From contig NZ_KB913014.1 in NCBI RefSeq assembly GCF_000383955.1, positions 120,881 through 184,880 on the forward strand: 64,000 nt of DNA, in the 5' to 3' direction. Source of the DNA: Rudanella lutea DSM 19387 (GTDB lineage: Bacteria > Bacteroidota > Bacteroidia > Cytophagales > Spirosomataceae). This document shows positions 8,651 to 16,986 of the stretch, one piece after another (within the stretch, counting starts at the first letter, position 1; each line of letters begins with the position of its first letter). Both the position numbers and the translations under genes were made by a program. Below the pieces are notes generated by a model. That model saw nothing but the letters and a program-made list of their open reading frames with translations, was not told where the DNA came from and ran no database searches.

Positions 8651-9628
8651 TCAGGCTGGATGTTTAGCCACCACTTCATCGGCCAGGGCTTGGTAATCAG
8701 TGGCTCCGGTAGAGGTAGGTTTGTACTCAAAAATATCCTGACCGACGTACTGCGATTCGGCCAGTGCGATGTTCTGCCGGATTTCCGTCTTGAAAAACGG
8801 CTGGCCTTTCAGATCAGCCCGTACCTGCGCCATCAGTTCCCGGTGCAGTACCAATTGGGGGTTTACCCGCGCCATCACAATGCCCTCGACGCCTAAACGC
8901 GCATTAAACGATTCCTTGATGTCATGGATCAACTCAAGGAGGTTATACATTCCTTTGACGGCCGAGGCTTCCGGCTCCAGCACCACCAGGGCCGCCGTAG
9001 AAGCGACCAGGGCCGAATACGTGAAGATGGTAAGCGAAGGCGGGCAGTCGATCAGGATGTAGTCGTATTGCGTCAGCAGCGGGGTCAGTGCATTACGGAA
9101 GCGAAGCACTCCGCTCGGCGTTTTGGTCAAATCCGCTTCGGCTCGGGCCAATTCCAGATCGCTCGGCACCAAGTGGTAGTTTTCTTTCAGCGGCACAACC
9201 GGAATAGGAACATTCTGGGTCAGGGCCTGAAGCAGTTGCTGCTCGGGGTTGTGTACGCCTAAACTCTGCGACAGATTACCCTGCGAATCCATGTCGATGA
9301 GGAGCACCGACTGTCCCCGATTCGCCAGTCCTTTACCCAAGTTAATAGTTGTGGTGGTCTTACCCACTCCCCCTTTATGATTGACGACAGCCAATACGAT
9401 CGCCCGGTGGTTCAGAAAATCGTCAATTCCATATTGGCGAAGCACTGGCACCAAAGCTTTCAAATGGGCTTCACTCAGGGTACGTTGCCCATTCATCGCT
9501 TTGGCCAGTGTACCAGTTGGCAGGCCAGCCTCTTTGTTTAAGCCCGAATGAGAAAGCGTAGGCTTCTTTTTCAGGAATTTATACACCTCCTCGTGTGTCA
9601 GCATAAGTTTAGGCGCTTTTTTTGCCAT
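8651..9628 (-). CDS. parA: HTH-ParA partition ATPase, locus 2 (intact)
   Basis: A 325-residue ParA. Residues 1-70 are a small helical DNA-binding-type domain (HEEVYKFLKKKPTLSHSGLN... GTLAKAMNGQRTLSEAHL). The ParA/MinD ATPase follows: deviant Walker A KGGVGKTTTT at about 85-94, the LLIDMDSQGN switch I region at about 113-122, and DYILIDCPPS (Walker B/switch II) near 190. The C-terminal part contains TEIRQNIALAESQ. The layout matches plasmid type Ia ParA, whose N-terminal domain autoregulates the operon. A perfect 40-bp palindrome lies 24 bp upstream of ATG 9628 as a ready operator. ATG at codon 9 is an alternative start, equivalent to the start of the locus-3 homologue. It forms an operon with parB2. 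Confidence 0.9.
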   Translation of the reverse strand: MAKKAPKLMLTHEEVYKFLKKKPTLSHSGLNKEAGLPTGTLAKAMNGQRTLSEAHLKALVPVLRQYGIDDFLNHRAIVLAVVNHKGGVGKTTTTINLGKGLANRGQSVLLIDMDSQGNLSQSLGVHNPEQQLLQALTQNVPIPVVPLKENYHLVPSDLELARAEADLTKTPSGVLRFRNALTPLLTQYDYILIDCPPSLTIFTYSALVASTAALVVLEPEASAVKGMYNLLELIHDIKESFNARLGVEGIVMARVNPQLVLHRELMAQVRADLKGQPFFKTEIRQNIALAESQYVGQDIFEYKPTSTGATDYQALADEVVAKHPA

Positions 9629-9652
9629 AAATTTATACCATTAAAACAAAAA

Positions 9653-9692
9653 CAGAAGCAATTTGGTAAAAATTTTTACCAAATTGCTTCTG
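9653..9692. promoter_or_regulatory. Perfect 40-bp palindrome upstream of parA2 (putative operator)
   Basis: Positions 9653-9672 and 9673-9692 are exact reverse complements with no loop; the centre is GGTAAAAATTTTTACC. It lies 24 bp upstream of parA2. Type Ia ParA proteins with an N-terminal HTH repress their own promoter through such dyads, so an autoregulatory operator is inferred. The A/T-rich centre could include promoter elements. It may also separate parA2 from the divergent recombinase remnant. Confidence 0.7.
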
Positions 9693-9797
9693 TGCGCGCC
9701 AATTCCGAATTACATACAGCCATACGTAGGGCCGGAGGTTGAGTTTCAGCCCGTCGTGCTGGGCATCCGCCAATGATGAAGCCCAACATCTGGTGTA

Positions 9798-10343
9798 GGG
9801 CGTTGGGGTACGAAGCCGAACGCGACGCTGGCCAGCATTGATGCCCCTTTGAACAGAGCCATTGTGGCTCTGCTGGTATTGGAAGGACTTCGTTTCGTCG
9901 AGGTAACGCGGCTGACCGTCGGCGATGTGGAGTTTGACAAGGGGCAGCTCCAGATACGTGGCAAAGGGAAAAACACAAAAAAGGCCATTAAGCTCTTTGC
10001 CCCCTGCGCCAAAGCCCTTCGCCAGTACATACAATCTGATGGGGTAGTTTCGCCGACCTCTCCCCGCTCTTACCCAGATAGTCGGACCGCCTTATTTCCC
10101 GAACTGAAAACAGCCCAGATCCGCTACCGGGTTGACAAGTACCTGAGAGCCCTTGATTTGAAACGACCCAAGATGTCGGCCCATAGCCTGCACCACACGG
10201 CGGGGCAGATCATGATTGACAAAGGAGTAGAGCCGATGTGGGTGCAGTACCATCTTCGGCACGAACTGTTCGAGACGACGCAGTTTTACATTAAAAAGCA
10301 GACAGAGCGCGACTACTTCGTGAAGATGCCGAATACGATGTGA
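9798..10343 (+). pseudogene. Tyrosine recombinase/integrase, C-terminal fragment
   Basis: The frame (open from 9798, with only TTG 9849 as a weak start) encodes the catalytic half of a phage-type integrase: EGLRFVEVTRLTVGDV (first catalytic Arg), GKGKNTKKAIKL, then AHSLHHTAGQIMIDKG, HLRHELFETTQFYIKK (late His and Tyr) and a short tail. The N-terminal SAM-like core-binding domain is absent. In the HxLRHT box the second catalytic Arg is replaced by His (HSLHHT), which should abolish activity. It lies next to the palindrome upstream of parA2, in a region full of mobile-element debris. It probably mobilised the island once. Confidence 0.8.
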
Positions 10344-10604
10344 AGTAGTATTTAAGTGTATCGCTTGGCTATAAAGAGAATAAAGCCTATTCAAGTTTTG
10401 AATTTACCGATGTCCGGCTTAGGGCGCGGGGTTTTCAGGAAGTAATGCGTAAACCTTAGCATATTTATTTTATAGTTCATCCGCAATTCGTTGCAGTTCC
10501 CATACCTTCCAGCAATTGTAGTTTAATTGACGCACCATAAGCTTTCGACGGGTCAGCTGGGCCTTTTGAAGCACTCAACTCGACAGTCTCACAGCATCGG
10601 GGAG

Positions 10605-11043
10605 CTAGTCTTTTTCGAGAAACGTATACAGCCGTCCGTAAGCGGGAATTAGTTGCTGCCGGATAGCCTGTTCATACTGACGGGTAATGTCAGCTATCAG
10701 GGATAAAGCCATCGTGCATGGACGCAGTAGGGCCATAGAAGGTACTTTGGATCAAATCGTCAACCAAAAACGACTGTAGCTGCCTGATAACCCGACTCAC
10801 AACTTTCTTAAGAAGAACCCGTCCTGATGGAATACCTCGCTTAAGAACACCAATGGTAGATTCAGTCAGATCCACGTAATTGTTTATGCGAGCCAGAAAG
10901 TCGGCATAGTCTCTGGGAGTGCGGAAGGGTTGTAAGCCATCTTTACTTCCCAATCGGGCCATATTGACATAAATTCCGTTCAACTGACCTATGGCAAACA
11001 AGTGGAATGGAAACCGTAGCTCTTCGAGTTGATCGGTCAGGTC
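10605..11043 (-). pseudogene. DUF885-family protein, C-terminal fragment
   Basis: Two frames on the minus strand resemble the C-terminal region of DUF885 (M2-type peptidase-like) proteins common in Bacteroidota: a QPFRTPRDYADFLARINNYVD segment, an IGVLKRGIPSGRVL segment, and after a frame change ADITRQYEQAIRQQLIPAYGRLY ending at TAG 10605. The metal-binding half of the enzyme is missing and there is no start codon. About 260 bp upstream (10344-10604) show nothing recognisable. Confidence 0.5.
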
Positions 11044-11071
11044 TTAGCGAAAGCAGTCGAAGGTCAGACGA

Positions 11072-11209
11072 TCAGAAGTCGGCAAAATGGCCTTCTCGGC
11101 TAGGAGGTAGGTGGGCGATTCGTTCCCACTGCTGGTCGGTGATTTCGTAACGGCGTAGACTACAAAGATGGAAAGCTCGGCTAACTTTACCTAACTGTCA
11201 ACACACTCT
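11072..11209 (-). pseudogene. IS5-like transposase start and putative terminal repeat
   Basis: The minus strand encodes RRYEITDQQWERIAHLPPSR, the standard beginning of IS5/IS4-group transposases, and stops at 11072. About 50 bp upstream lies GTGTTGACAGTTAGG (reverse complement at about 11191-11206), which resembles an IS terminal inverted repeat; a related string occurs near 24003-24018. The rest of the element is gone. Confidence 0.5.
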
Positions 11210-11285
11210 AGTTTAAGCAGTTAAACAGGAAGAAAATACACCAGAATTTTTGCTCCCCCTTCCTTACAATTCGGGCTTACTCATG

Positions 11286-11344
11286 TTTCGAAGCATCAGG
11301 TTTAATGTGGTAAATTTTACCACATTAAACCTGATGCTTCGAAA
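11286..11344. repeat. 59-bp palindrome downstream of parB3
   Basis: Perfect 29-bp arms (11286-11314 and 11316-11344) around a single base; the centre is GTGGTAAATTTTACCAC. It lies 46 bp 3' of the parB3 remnant, the same relative place as the palindromes at loci 1 and 2, but its sequence is different. The central GGTAAA-TTTACC resembles the centre of the parA2 operator palindrome. Candidate centromere-like site or terminator. Confidence 0.7.
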
Positions 11345-11389
11345 AGTCGGAGGAATCAAGTAAATCAAGCAGGTTCTGAAGGCGGGCAG

Positions 11390-12264
11390 CTAACTCAAGA
11401 CAATTGCCTTGATGGATGGTAAGGGACCCTTTAGTTGTTGTGATAGCTGAATAATGGTTTCAATGTTCTCTGTAATTGAAACCTTAGGCGATGGGTTTAC
11501 CTGGTTATTTACCTCGAGTACATCCTCCGTTTCTTCAACAGAACCTACAAGCGCCATATTTATCTCGGTAGGTGACCCAATTGGGTGGGCAGGTGTATCC
11601 AGTTCGCCAAGAGCTACAATATCGCTTTTCTTAACTTTAATCTTTCGAGTCAAGACATCTTTCTTCAACGAATCGGATAGCTTATCCATGCCTTTTGCAT
11701 ATTGTGCATCGATTCTGATCGTTTTAGGACTTACATTAAACTGATCGGCAAGAACATCTTCGGTACGACGTTTAGGTGTATCAGTAGCTGACTGGTTTGG
11801 CCTTCAGGCTTTTTCTTTAAGGTCAGGTATTTTTGACCTCTCAAATAAGCCATCTGTTCAGCTGTAAGATTCCTACGGCCCAGTTGATTGTCAATCATGA
11901 AACTGAGAACAGCTTCTTTATCGTCAAATTCACGAAGAGAAATCTTAAAATCAATTCCATTGCGTTGACATATTCCGTACCGATTGTGCCCATCAATTAA
12001 GACGTAAATCAAGGTGTTGTCAGAATTTCCATATAGGGCATCTTTTGTGGTGTTCCACACCAGCAATGGTTCCCGACAGCCATCACGGATAATATTAATT
12101 TCAAGTTGTTCGTATTCATCCTGACCGAGGGGGGGGGGGGGAATAAGTGATTCAAAATCAGGGAAGATAGTAATTTGAGATTTGATTTGTTCTTGTTGCA
12201 CCAGGGATCCGGCTTCCTTACGAATTAGTGGTTTTTGTCCAAATTGACTTAGGCTTTTTTTCAT
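11390..12264 (-). pseudogene. parB: ParB-like protein, locus 3: frameshifted
   Basis: Starting at ATG 12264 (MKKSLSQFGQK), the frame follows the intact ParB2 through DGCREPLLVW, LIDGHNRYGIC and MIDNQLGRRNLTAEQ. Near 11785 it leaves frame after TSQLL. One base over, the chain resumes as TDTPKRRTEDVLADQFNVSPKTIRID (the HTH) and continues to a stop at 11390. The N-terminal part includes a run of 13 cytosines on the coding strand (12129-12141) encoding Pro-Pro-Pro-Pro where ParB2 has two prolines. The partner parA3 is also broken, so the locus is probably dead, though a single base change would restore the chain. Confidence 0.8.
12129..12141 (+). repeat. Homopolymeric tract of 13 G inside parB3
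   Basis: Thirteen consecutive G on the + strand (C on the parB3 coding strand). It lies within the LIPPPPLGQ segment before the ParB core. Such tracts slip during replication and sequencing. The present length keeps the upstream and downstream ParB frames joined. Confidence 0.95.
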
Positions 12265-12283
12265 GATTGTCGATGGAAAAGGA

Positions 12284-12994
12284 TTAATTGCCAAAATGAG
12301 TGACATATTCACTCGCAAGTTGTTTGTAGTCTTGGGCCCCAGGGGAAGAATTGCTATACTGAAATATATCTTTCTGAGCGTATTGGGATTCTTTTAGAGC
12401 TGCATTGAGTCGAATCTCTGTATTGAGTACCCTAAAATCTGAGAGATCCTGACGAACAGTCTGAATAATCTCTTTGTGTATAACTAATCGACGGTCAACT
12501 CTGGTAAGTATGATTCCATCAATCATTTCAGCGTCGGCCAGTTCAAGGTCAGACGGTGCTAAACTCAGATTTTCAGAAACGTTGATAACCGGCAGGGGCG
12601 CATCCGTCAATAAGGCGTGTGCCACCTGACTTTCAGGCTGCTCCACCCCAAGAATCTGACTTAGGTTGCTCTGTGGGTCCAGATCAACTAATAATACGCG
12701 AAAACCACGGCTGGCTAAAGCAGCCCCTAGCGAGGAGGTGGTCGTCGTTTTGCCGACTCCGCCTTTGTGGTTAATCACTGCAATCACTCTCGCCTTAGTG
12801 TACAACCCTTCCATGTAGCCATATTTGTTTAGAATAGGCTCAAGCTTAGCCAGATGATTTGCATTGAGAGTGCGAGTGCCCAAAAGCCCTTAGGCGAGGG
12901 TTCCTTTGGGCAAACCAGATTCTTTTTCCAGCACCGAAACTGTCAAGGCAGGATTATTCTTTAGGAATAGTTTTGCGCTTTCGAGCGTCAGCAT
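12284..12994 (-). pseudogene. parA: HTH-ParA ATPase, locus 3: nonsense codon and internal deletion
   Basis: From ATG 12994 the frame matches the N-terminal domain of ParA2 (LFLKNNPALTVSVLEKESGLPKGTLA), then hits TAA at codon 35 (12890-12892). Beyond it, in the same frame, come HLAKLEPILNKYG, the Walker A KGGVGKTTTT and LLVDLDPQSNLSQ. After LAPSDLELADAEM the chain jumps directly to IDGIILTRVDRR. About 80 residues present in ParA2 are deleted in frame, including the DYILIDCPPS Walker B/switch II region. The C-terminus is intact and ends 20 bp before parB3. An internal start at 12883 could yield a 199-residue protein, but it could not be an active ATPase. Confidence 0.85.
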
Positions 12995-13004
12995 AGTGTC
13001 GGGG

Positions 13005-13068
13005 TTTGTAAAGATTTCATTGCAAACGAAGCAAAATCCCTCAAATTCCGTAATAAAATCCTTACAAA
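13005..13068. promoter_or_regulatory. Imperfect inverted repeat upstream of parA3 (putative operator)
   Basis: TTTGTAAAGATTT (13005-13017) and AAATCCTTACAAA (13056-13068) are inverted copies with one mismatch, 38 bp apart, just upstream of the parA3 start. The position mirrors the 40-bp palindrome at parA2, but the sequence is different and less perfect. Confidence 0.4.
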
Positions 13069-13320
13069 TACTTCAATTATTTATCCGTACAAAGAGTAGT
13101 ACCATGCTAAGGGCATATCTCTTCTACATTTAACAATCGTCAGCCTAAAATCTTGCTTCAAACACTAGCTAACACCAGACTTCACAAGCCCAGAGACGGT
13201 ATGCCCTACCTGCTCAGAGGTTCAAAAAAGATGATAGGTACTTCTGCTGAAATCACTTTACGCTATCATTAACTGAGTTTCTAACAGGAAATCATCGGCC
13301 AATTCCTACCCTATATCCAG

Positions 13321-13385
13321 ACAAGTCTATTCATAATGAAGCCAGCTTCCTTTGTAAAAGCTGGCTTCATTATGAATAGACTTGT
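13321..13385. terminator. Long hairpin downstream of the minus-strand PUL
   Basis: Perfect 28-bp arms (13321-13348 and 13358-13385) with a 9-bp loop, 11 bp after the stop of the sulfatase at 13397. It is placed to terminate the minus-strand PUL transcript. It is as long and perfect as the palindromes after parB1 and parB3, so this genome may simply use very long terminators, or the structure belongs to the neighbouring island. Confidence 0.55.
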
Positions 13386-13396
13386 TTGTAATGCCC

Positions 13397-15457
13397 TTAG
13401 TTAGACGCCGAACCAGTTGGGTTCTGGTAAAGGGCCAGCGGCTTTGCGGTAAATCCAGGTCCACTCCATTGGACGGTCAGCGCGGGTACCTTTGTCGGCC
13501 CGCTGGTATAAACCAGGCTAACCGGGTGCATCCCTTTTGCCAATCGAACGGTAGCAATATGGGAATGGCCAGCCCTGTTTTGCCTACCAGCATCGAGGAT
13601 AGTAGCCTCGTGAAGCCGCATCACCGCACCCTGAACGGTCTGTAGCGCAAACGAATATTCACCATCTTCCGGCACAGCTAACAAGCCTCGAAACTCAATG
13701 ACCATACCTTTACCCGGGGTTAGTATATCGACATTCAGTCCTTCGCTTACACCAGATTTTATCGGCCCTTCCCGCAAGCTGGTCGGCAGGGGTGCCCAAG
13801 GGGAGGTTATCTCGTACATCCGGTAGGCGATTCCCCGTTCTGTTGCTCTCACCTGGCGCAAAGCTGGCATAAAATCCCGGTCATATGGACGTACTGCGCT
13901 GGTATCCGGCCTCCGGAGTTGCAACACCCGATCCTTCATTCGTTCCTGTAAACGCTGGAAATAAAGGCTACTTCCAGCCAGATTGGTGCGCTCCTGAGCA
14001 TCAACCCGGGTATCGTAGATCTGAAAATCATCCTGAGACGACTTCAGGTTTATCCGTATTCCTTTGTAGCCATCCTCATAGATCACCTGCATCTCCCCAT
14101 GTGCCTGACCTCGGTGCGCGGGTAAAAACTCCTCAAACTCGGGAGTTTTGCCGGTGACCTGGTATTCGATGTAGACAGTAGGCGGAGTTTGCTTTCCTTT
14201 TCCAGACAGGAGCGGCAGCAGCGAGACACCATCTGTATTTGCTGGGGCGGGCACAGCTGCCATGTCTGCGAGCGTCGGAAGCCAGTCGTGGAAACCACTC
14301 GGGGTGTCGTCCCGGCGACCGGCTCCAATGTGACCTGGCCAACGGGCAATCAGCGGTACCCGAATACCCCCTTCCCAGACATCGCGCTTGATGCCGTCCA
14401 TGGAGCCGTAGCTGTCGAAAAAAGTAGGCTGGTAGGGGCCGTAGCCATACGACTCCGTGTGGGGGCCATTGTCGGAGGTAAATACCACCAGTGTCTCCTG
14501 ATCAATTTTCAGGTCTTTCAACAGTTGCATCAGGTCTCCAATACCATCGTCAATCCGTCGCACCATGGTGGCATGCCGTTTTTGCTCATCGGGCCAGGGT
14601 TTCGATGCATAATCGGGGTGTATATAACTATCTATATTTTCAGAAGCGGTGTTTATATACCGGCCGTCCTGACCAAGCCACTGTACTCCGCCCTTCAGGC
14701 CGCCCCCCTGAGGGTAGGCTTTGGCAGGCACCTGCAAACTCGCATGCGGGGTATCATACGCCAGATACAGGAAGAAAGGTTCGCCTTTCCGGGTTTGATT
14801 TTGGGTAGTTATCCACCGTTTGGCAGTAGCCGTAAACAGATCTGCTGTATAAACACCCTGAAGCTGCCGGGAAATTTCTTCGTTTCCCTGATAAAGCTCT
14901 ACCGGTGGCCGCTCACGAGCCGGGTGTGCCGGGTAATGGTTGTGCCCGTCTCGATGCCGTACGTACCCCAGAAAATAATCAAAGCCCCGTTTGGTCGGAT
15001 AGGCTTCCCAAGTTTGGGGACTATCCCCCTGCAATCCCTGTAACCCCCATTTCCCGACCAGCGCCGTGGCATAACCAGCCTGTTTCAAAACCGACGCAAT
15101 GGTGTGGTTATCTGCCAGAGCTTTGTCAAACTGATTATTTCGAATATTCGCATGGCCCTGGTGGACCCCCAGCATCAGCGACGCCCGGGAAGGGGCACAA
15201 ACCGGAGCCGGTACGTAGTGGCGGGTCAGGAGCATCCCCTGCCTTGCCATGTTGTCCAGATGAGGTGTATGCAGGTTAGGCTTTCCAGCACTCTGCCGGC
15301 CATTTTGGTACAACACCCCCAAATCACCGTACCCCAGATCATCCGTCAGGATGAAAATGATATTGGGCTTTTGTTTTGAGGGTGGGGTTGACGAGCGGGC
15401 AGCTATTGACGCAGCCAGTAGCAAAATCACACCAAGAATAAGGGTTCGTATCGACAT
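13397..15457 (-). CDS. Secreted S1 sulfatase with C-terminal PA14-like domain
   Basis: A sulfatase of about 686 residues. It has an N-terminal signal (LILGVILLLAASIA), then the alkaline-phosphatase-fold core: FILTDDLGYGDLG metal ligands, VCAPSRAS with the formylglycine cysteine at about residue 87, GKWGLQG, and VVFTSDNGPHTES. After the S1 C-terminal subdomain comes an extra segment (about 580-680) with EDGEYSFALQTVQGAVMRL and VSLVYTSGP...LTVQWSGPG, typical of PA14-like carbohydrate-binding domains. ATG 15457 is chosen because it lies 13 bp after the susD stop; upstream ATGs overlap susD. It is the last gene of the minus-strand PUL. The arylsulfatase A/GALNS-like core suggests exo-desulfation of a sulfated sugar; the exact substrate is unknown. 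Activation needs a formylglycine-generating enzyme, encoded at 30951. Confidence 0.92.
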   Translation of the reverse strand: MSIRTLILGVILLLAASIAARSSTPPSKQKPNIIFILTDDLGYGDLGVLYQNGRQSAGKPNLHTPHLDNMARQGMLLTRHYVPAPVCAPSRASLMLGVHQGHANIRNNQFDKALADNHTIASVLKQAGYATALVGKWGLQGLQGDSPQTWEAYPTKRGFDYFLGYVRHRDGHNHYPAHPARERPPVELYQGNEEISRQLQGVYTADLFTATAKRWITTQNQTRKGEPFFLYLAYDTPHASLQVPAKAYPQGGGLKGGVQWLGQDGRYINTASENIDSYIHPDYASKPWPDEQKRHATMVRRIDDGIGDLMQLLKDLKIDQETLVVFTSDNGPHTESYGYGPYQPTFFDSYGSMDGIKRDVWEGGIRVPLIARWPGHIGAGRRDDTPSGFHDWLPTLADMAAVPAPANTDGVSLLPLLSGKGKQTPPTVYIEYQVTGKTPEFEEFLPAHRGQAHGEMQVIYEDGYKGIRINLKSSQDDFQIYDTRVDAQERTNLAGSSLYFQRLQERMKDRVLQLRRPDTSAVRPYDRDFMPALRQVRATERGIAYRMYEITSPWAPLPTSLREGPIKSGVSEGLNVDILTPGKGMVIEFRGLLAVPEDGEYSFALQTVQGAVMRLHEATILDAGRQNRAGHSHIATVRLAKGMHPVSLVYTSGPTKVPALTVQWSGPGFTAKPLALYQNPTGSASN

Positions 15458-15470
15458 GACGTTCGCCTGC

Positions 15471-16970
15471 TTATTTACCATACCCTGCATTCTGAACTAA
15501 GTTCGGATTCCGCTCCAGCACGATAGTTGGAATTGGCCACAGGTAATCCCGGTCCTTATTGAACCGCCGAACCCCCAGCTTCCCACCGGTATAATTCACA
15601 ATCTCTGTATTCATCACGATCTCGGCCGTACGCCAGCGCCGGATGTCGTGGTAGTAAAGTCCCTCTCCCGCTAACTCGATCCGGCGCTCGTGGCGGATTT
15701 CTTCCCGAAGCTGGTCTTTAGTCAGGTCTTTGGGGAAAGCCGGCATGCCAGCCCGCTGACGAATCAGATTCAGAGCCGAATAAATTTCAGGGCTGGGACC
15801 TGCTACCTCGTTCTGGGCTTCGGCATACATCAGCAATACATCGGCATACCGGAAAACCATGTAATTAAGCTGCGATTGATTCTCGGCCACCGTCACGCCG
15901 GCTTCGTTATCCTTATAGACGGTATATTTTTTCTGACCAATACCGGTAAAGCCAAAAGTGGTAGGCGTTACGAGCCGCGCCCGGAACTGAGTACCGGGCA
16001 GGATGTTGGTCTGATAAAGGCGCGGATCACGATTGTCGTACGGTTTGGCGTTATTGAACAAGGGCGATTTGGCCGCTGGTAACCCATCCACCATGTAGTA
16101 GTCGTTGAGCAGATCGGGTAGGGGAGCGATGGAATTGAAATCAGTGAAGGTTATATCCAGACTATGCGTGAACTCGGGCAGTTTGAACTGCACATCGAAA
16201 ATCACTTCCGAATTTCCTTCTTTATCCAGCTGAAAAAGCTCCCGATAGTCTGAAAACAGGGTAAACACTTTGCTATCGATAATCTGCTTTGCGGCTTCGG
16301 CCGCTCCCGGATAATCGCCTTTGTAGAGCATCGTCCGGGCCTTCAGCGCCAGTGCAGCCCCCTTGGAAGCATTTCCCCGCGAAGCCGCTGTCTGCGGCAG
16401 ATCAGGGATAGCCTCGTTACAGTCCTTGATGATCTGGGCGTAAACTTCATCCGCCGAATTGCGCGGCAGTGTACCCTGCTTTTCCAGATTGGGGGTTTCC
16501 AGAATCAGCGGTACGCCCCCGTAGAAACTCCAGAGATTGTGATAGTAAAGTGCCCGCAGGAATTTGGCTTCAGCGATGTAGCGCTTTTTAGTAGCCTCAT
16601 CCACCGTCACCTGGCCAATGTTATCCAGTAAGGTATTGGCCCGCCCGATCCCGGTGTAGCAGGCTCCCCATTTATTATTGATGATACCGTTGTTAGCAGC
16701 ATCGTGGATTCCCTGCGCAATGAAACCTCCCCCGCCCGTATTGTTATACGTATAGGCATTGGGGGTTGCAGCTTCCATACCAATCATAGACACGTTCCCG
16801 TAAATATTACCATTTACGAGCTGGTTGTATGCCCCGATCAGAGCCGCTTCGGCATGCTGGCGGGTTTTCCAGAATTCGTTTTGGGTCAACTGATCCGTAG
16901 GCGGAATGTCAAAAAACGACGTACATCCGGTCAGACCGACCGTTAAGAGGGCGACTATATATTTTTTCAT
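15471..16970 (-). CDS. susD: SusD/RagB glycan-binding lipoprotein
   Basis: A 499-residue outer-membrane lipoprotein with the lipobox LTGC at residues 13-16, then PPTDQLTQNEFWKT, the usual SusD N-terminus. Further landmarks are AEAKFLRALYYHNLWSFYGGVPL, ADVLLMYAEAQNEV, LNLIRQRAGMP, a HERRIELAGEGLYYHDIRRWRTA segment and WPIPTIVLERNPNLVQNAGY at the C-terminus. SusD proteins form the lid on SusC and capture oligosaccharides at the cell surface. The gene lies 16 bp after susC and 13 bp before the sulfatase, in one operon with them. Length and motifs are normal. It probably binds the sulfated glycan handled by the adjacent sulfatase. Confidence 0.95.
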   Translation of the reverse strand: MKKYIVALLTVGLTGCTSFFDIPPTDQLTQNEFWKTRQHAEAALIGAYNQLVNGNIYGNVSMIGMEAATPNAYTYNNTGGGGFIAQGIHDAANNGIINNKWGACYTGIGRANTLLDNIGQVTVDEATKKRYIAEAKFLRALYYHNLWSFYGGVPLILETPNLEKQGTLPRNSADEVYAQIIKDCNEAIPDLPQTAASRGNASKGAALALKARTMLYKGDYPGAAEAAKQIIDSKVFTLFSDYRELFQLDKEGNSEVIFDVQFKLPEFTHSLDITFTDFNSIAPLPDLLNDYYMVDGLPAAKSPLFNNAKPYDNRDPRLYQTNILPGTQFRARLVTPTTFGFTGIGQKKYTVYKDNEAGVTVAENQSQLNYMVFRYADVLLMYAEAQNEVAGPSPEIYSALNLIRQRAGMPAFPKDLTKDQLREEIRHERRIELAGEGLYYHDIRRWRTAEIVMNTEIVNYTGGKLGVRRFNKDRDYLWPIPTIVLERNPNLVQNAGYGK

Positions 16971-16986
16971 GGTAAGTGCCTAAGAG

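Noticed and set aside
14189-15043. 284-codon frame antisense to the sulfatase at 13397
   Set aside because: The opposite strand encodes a full S1 sulfatase with all motifs; this frame has no recognisable signal, domain or ribosome binding site.
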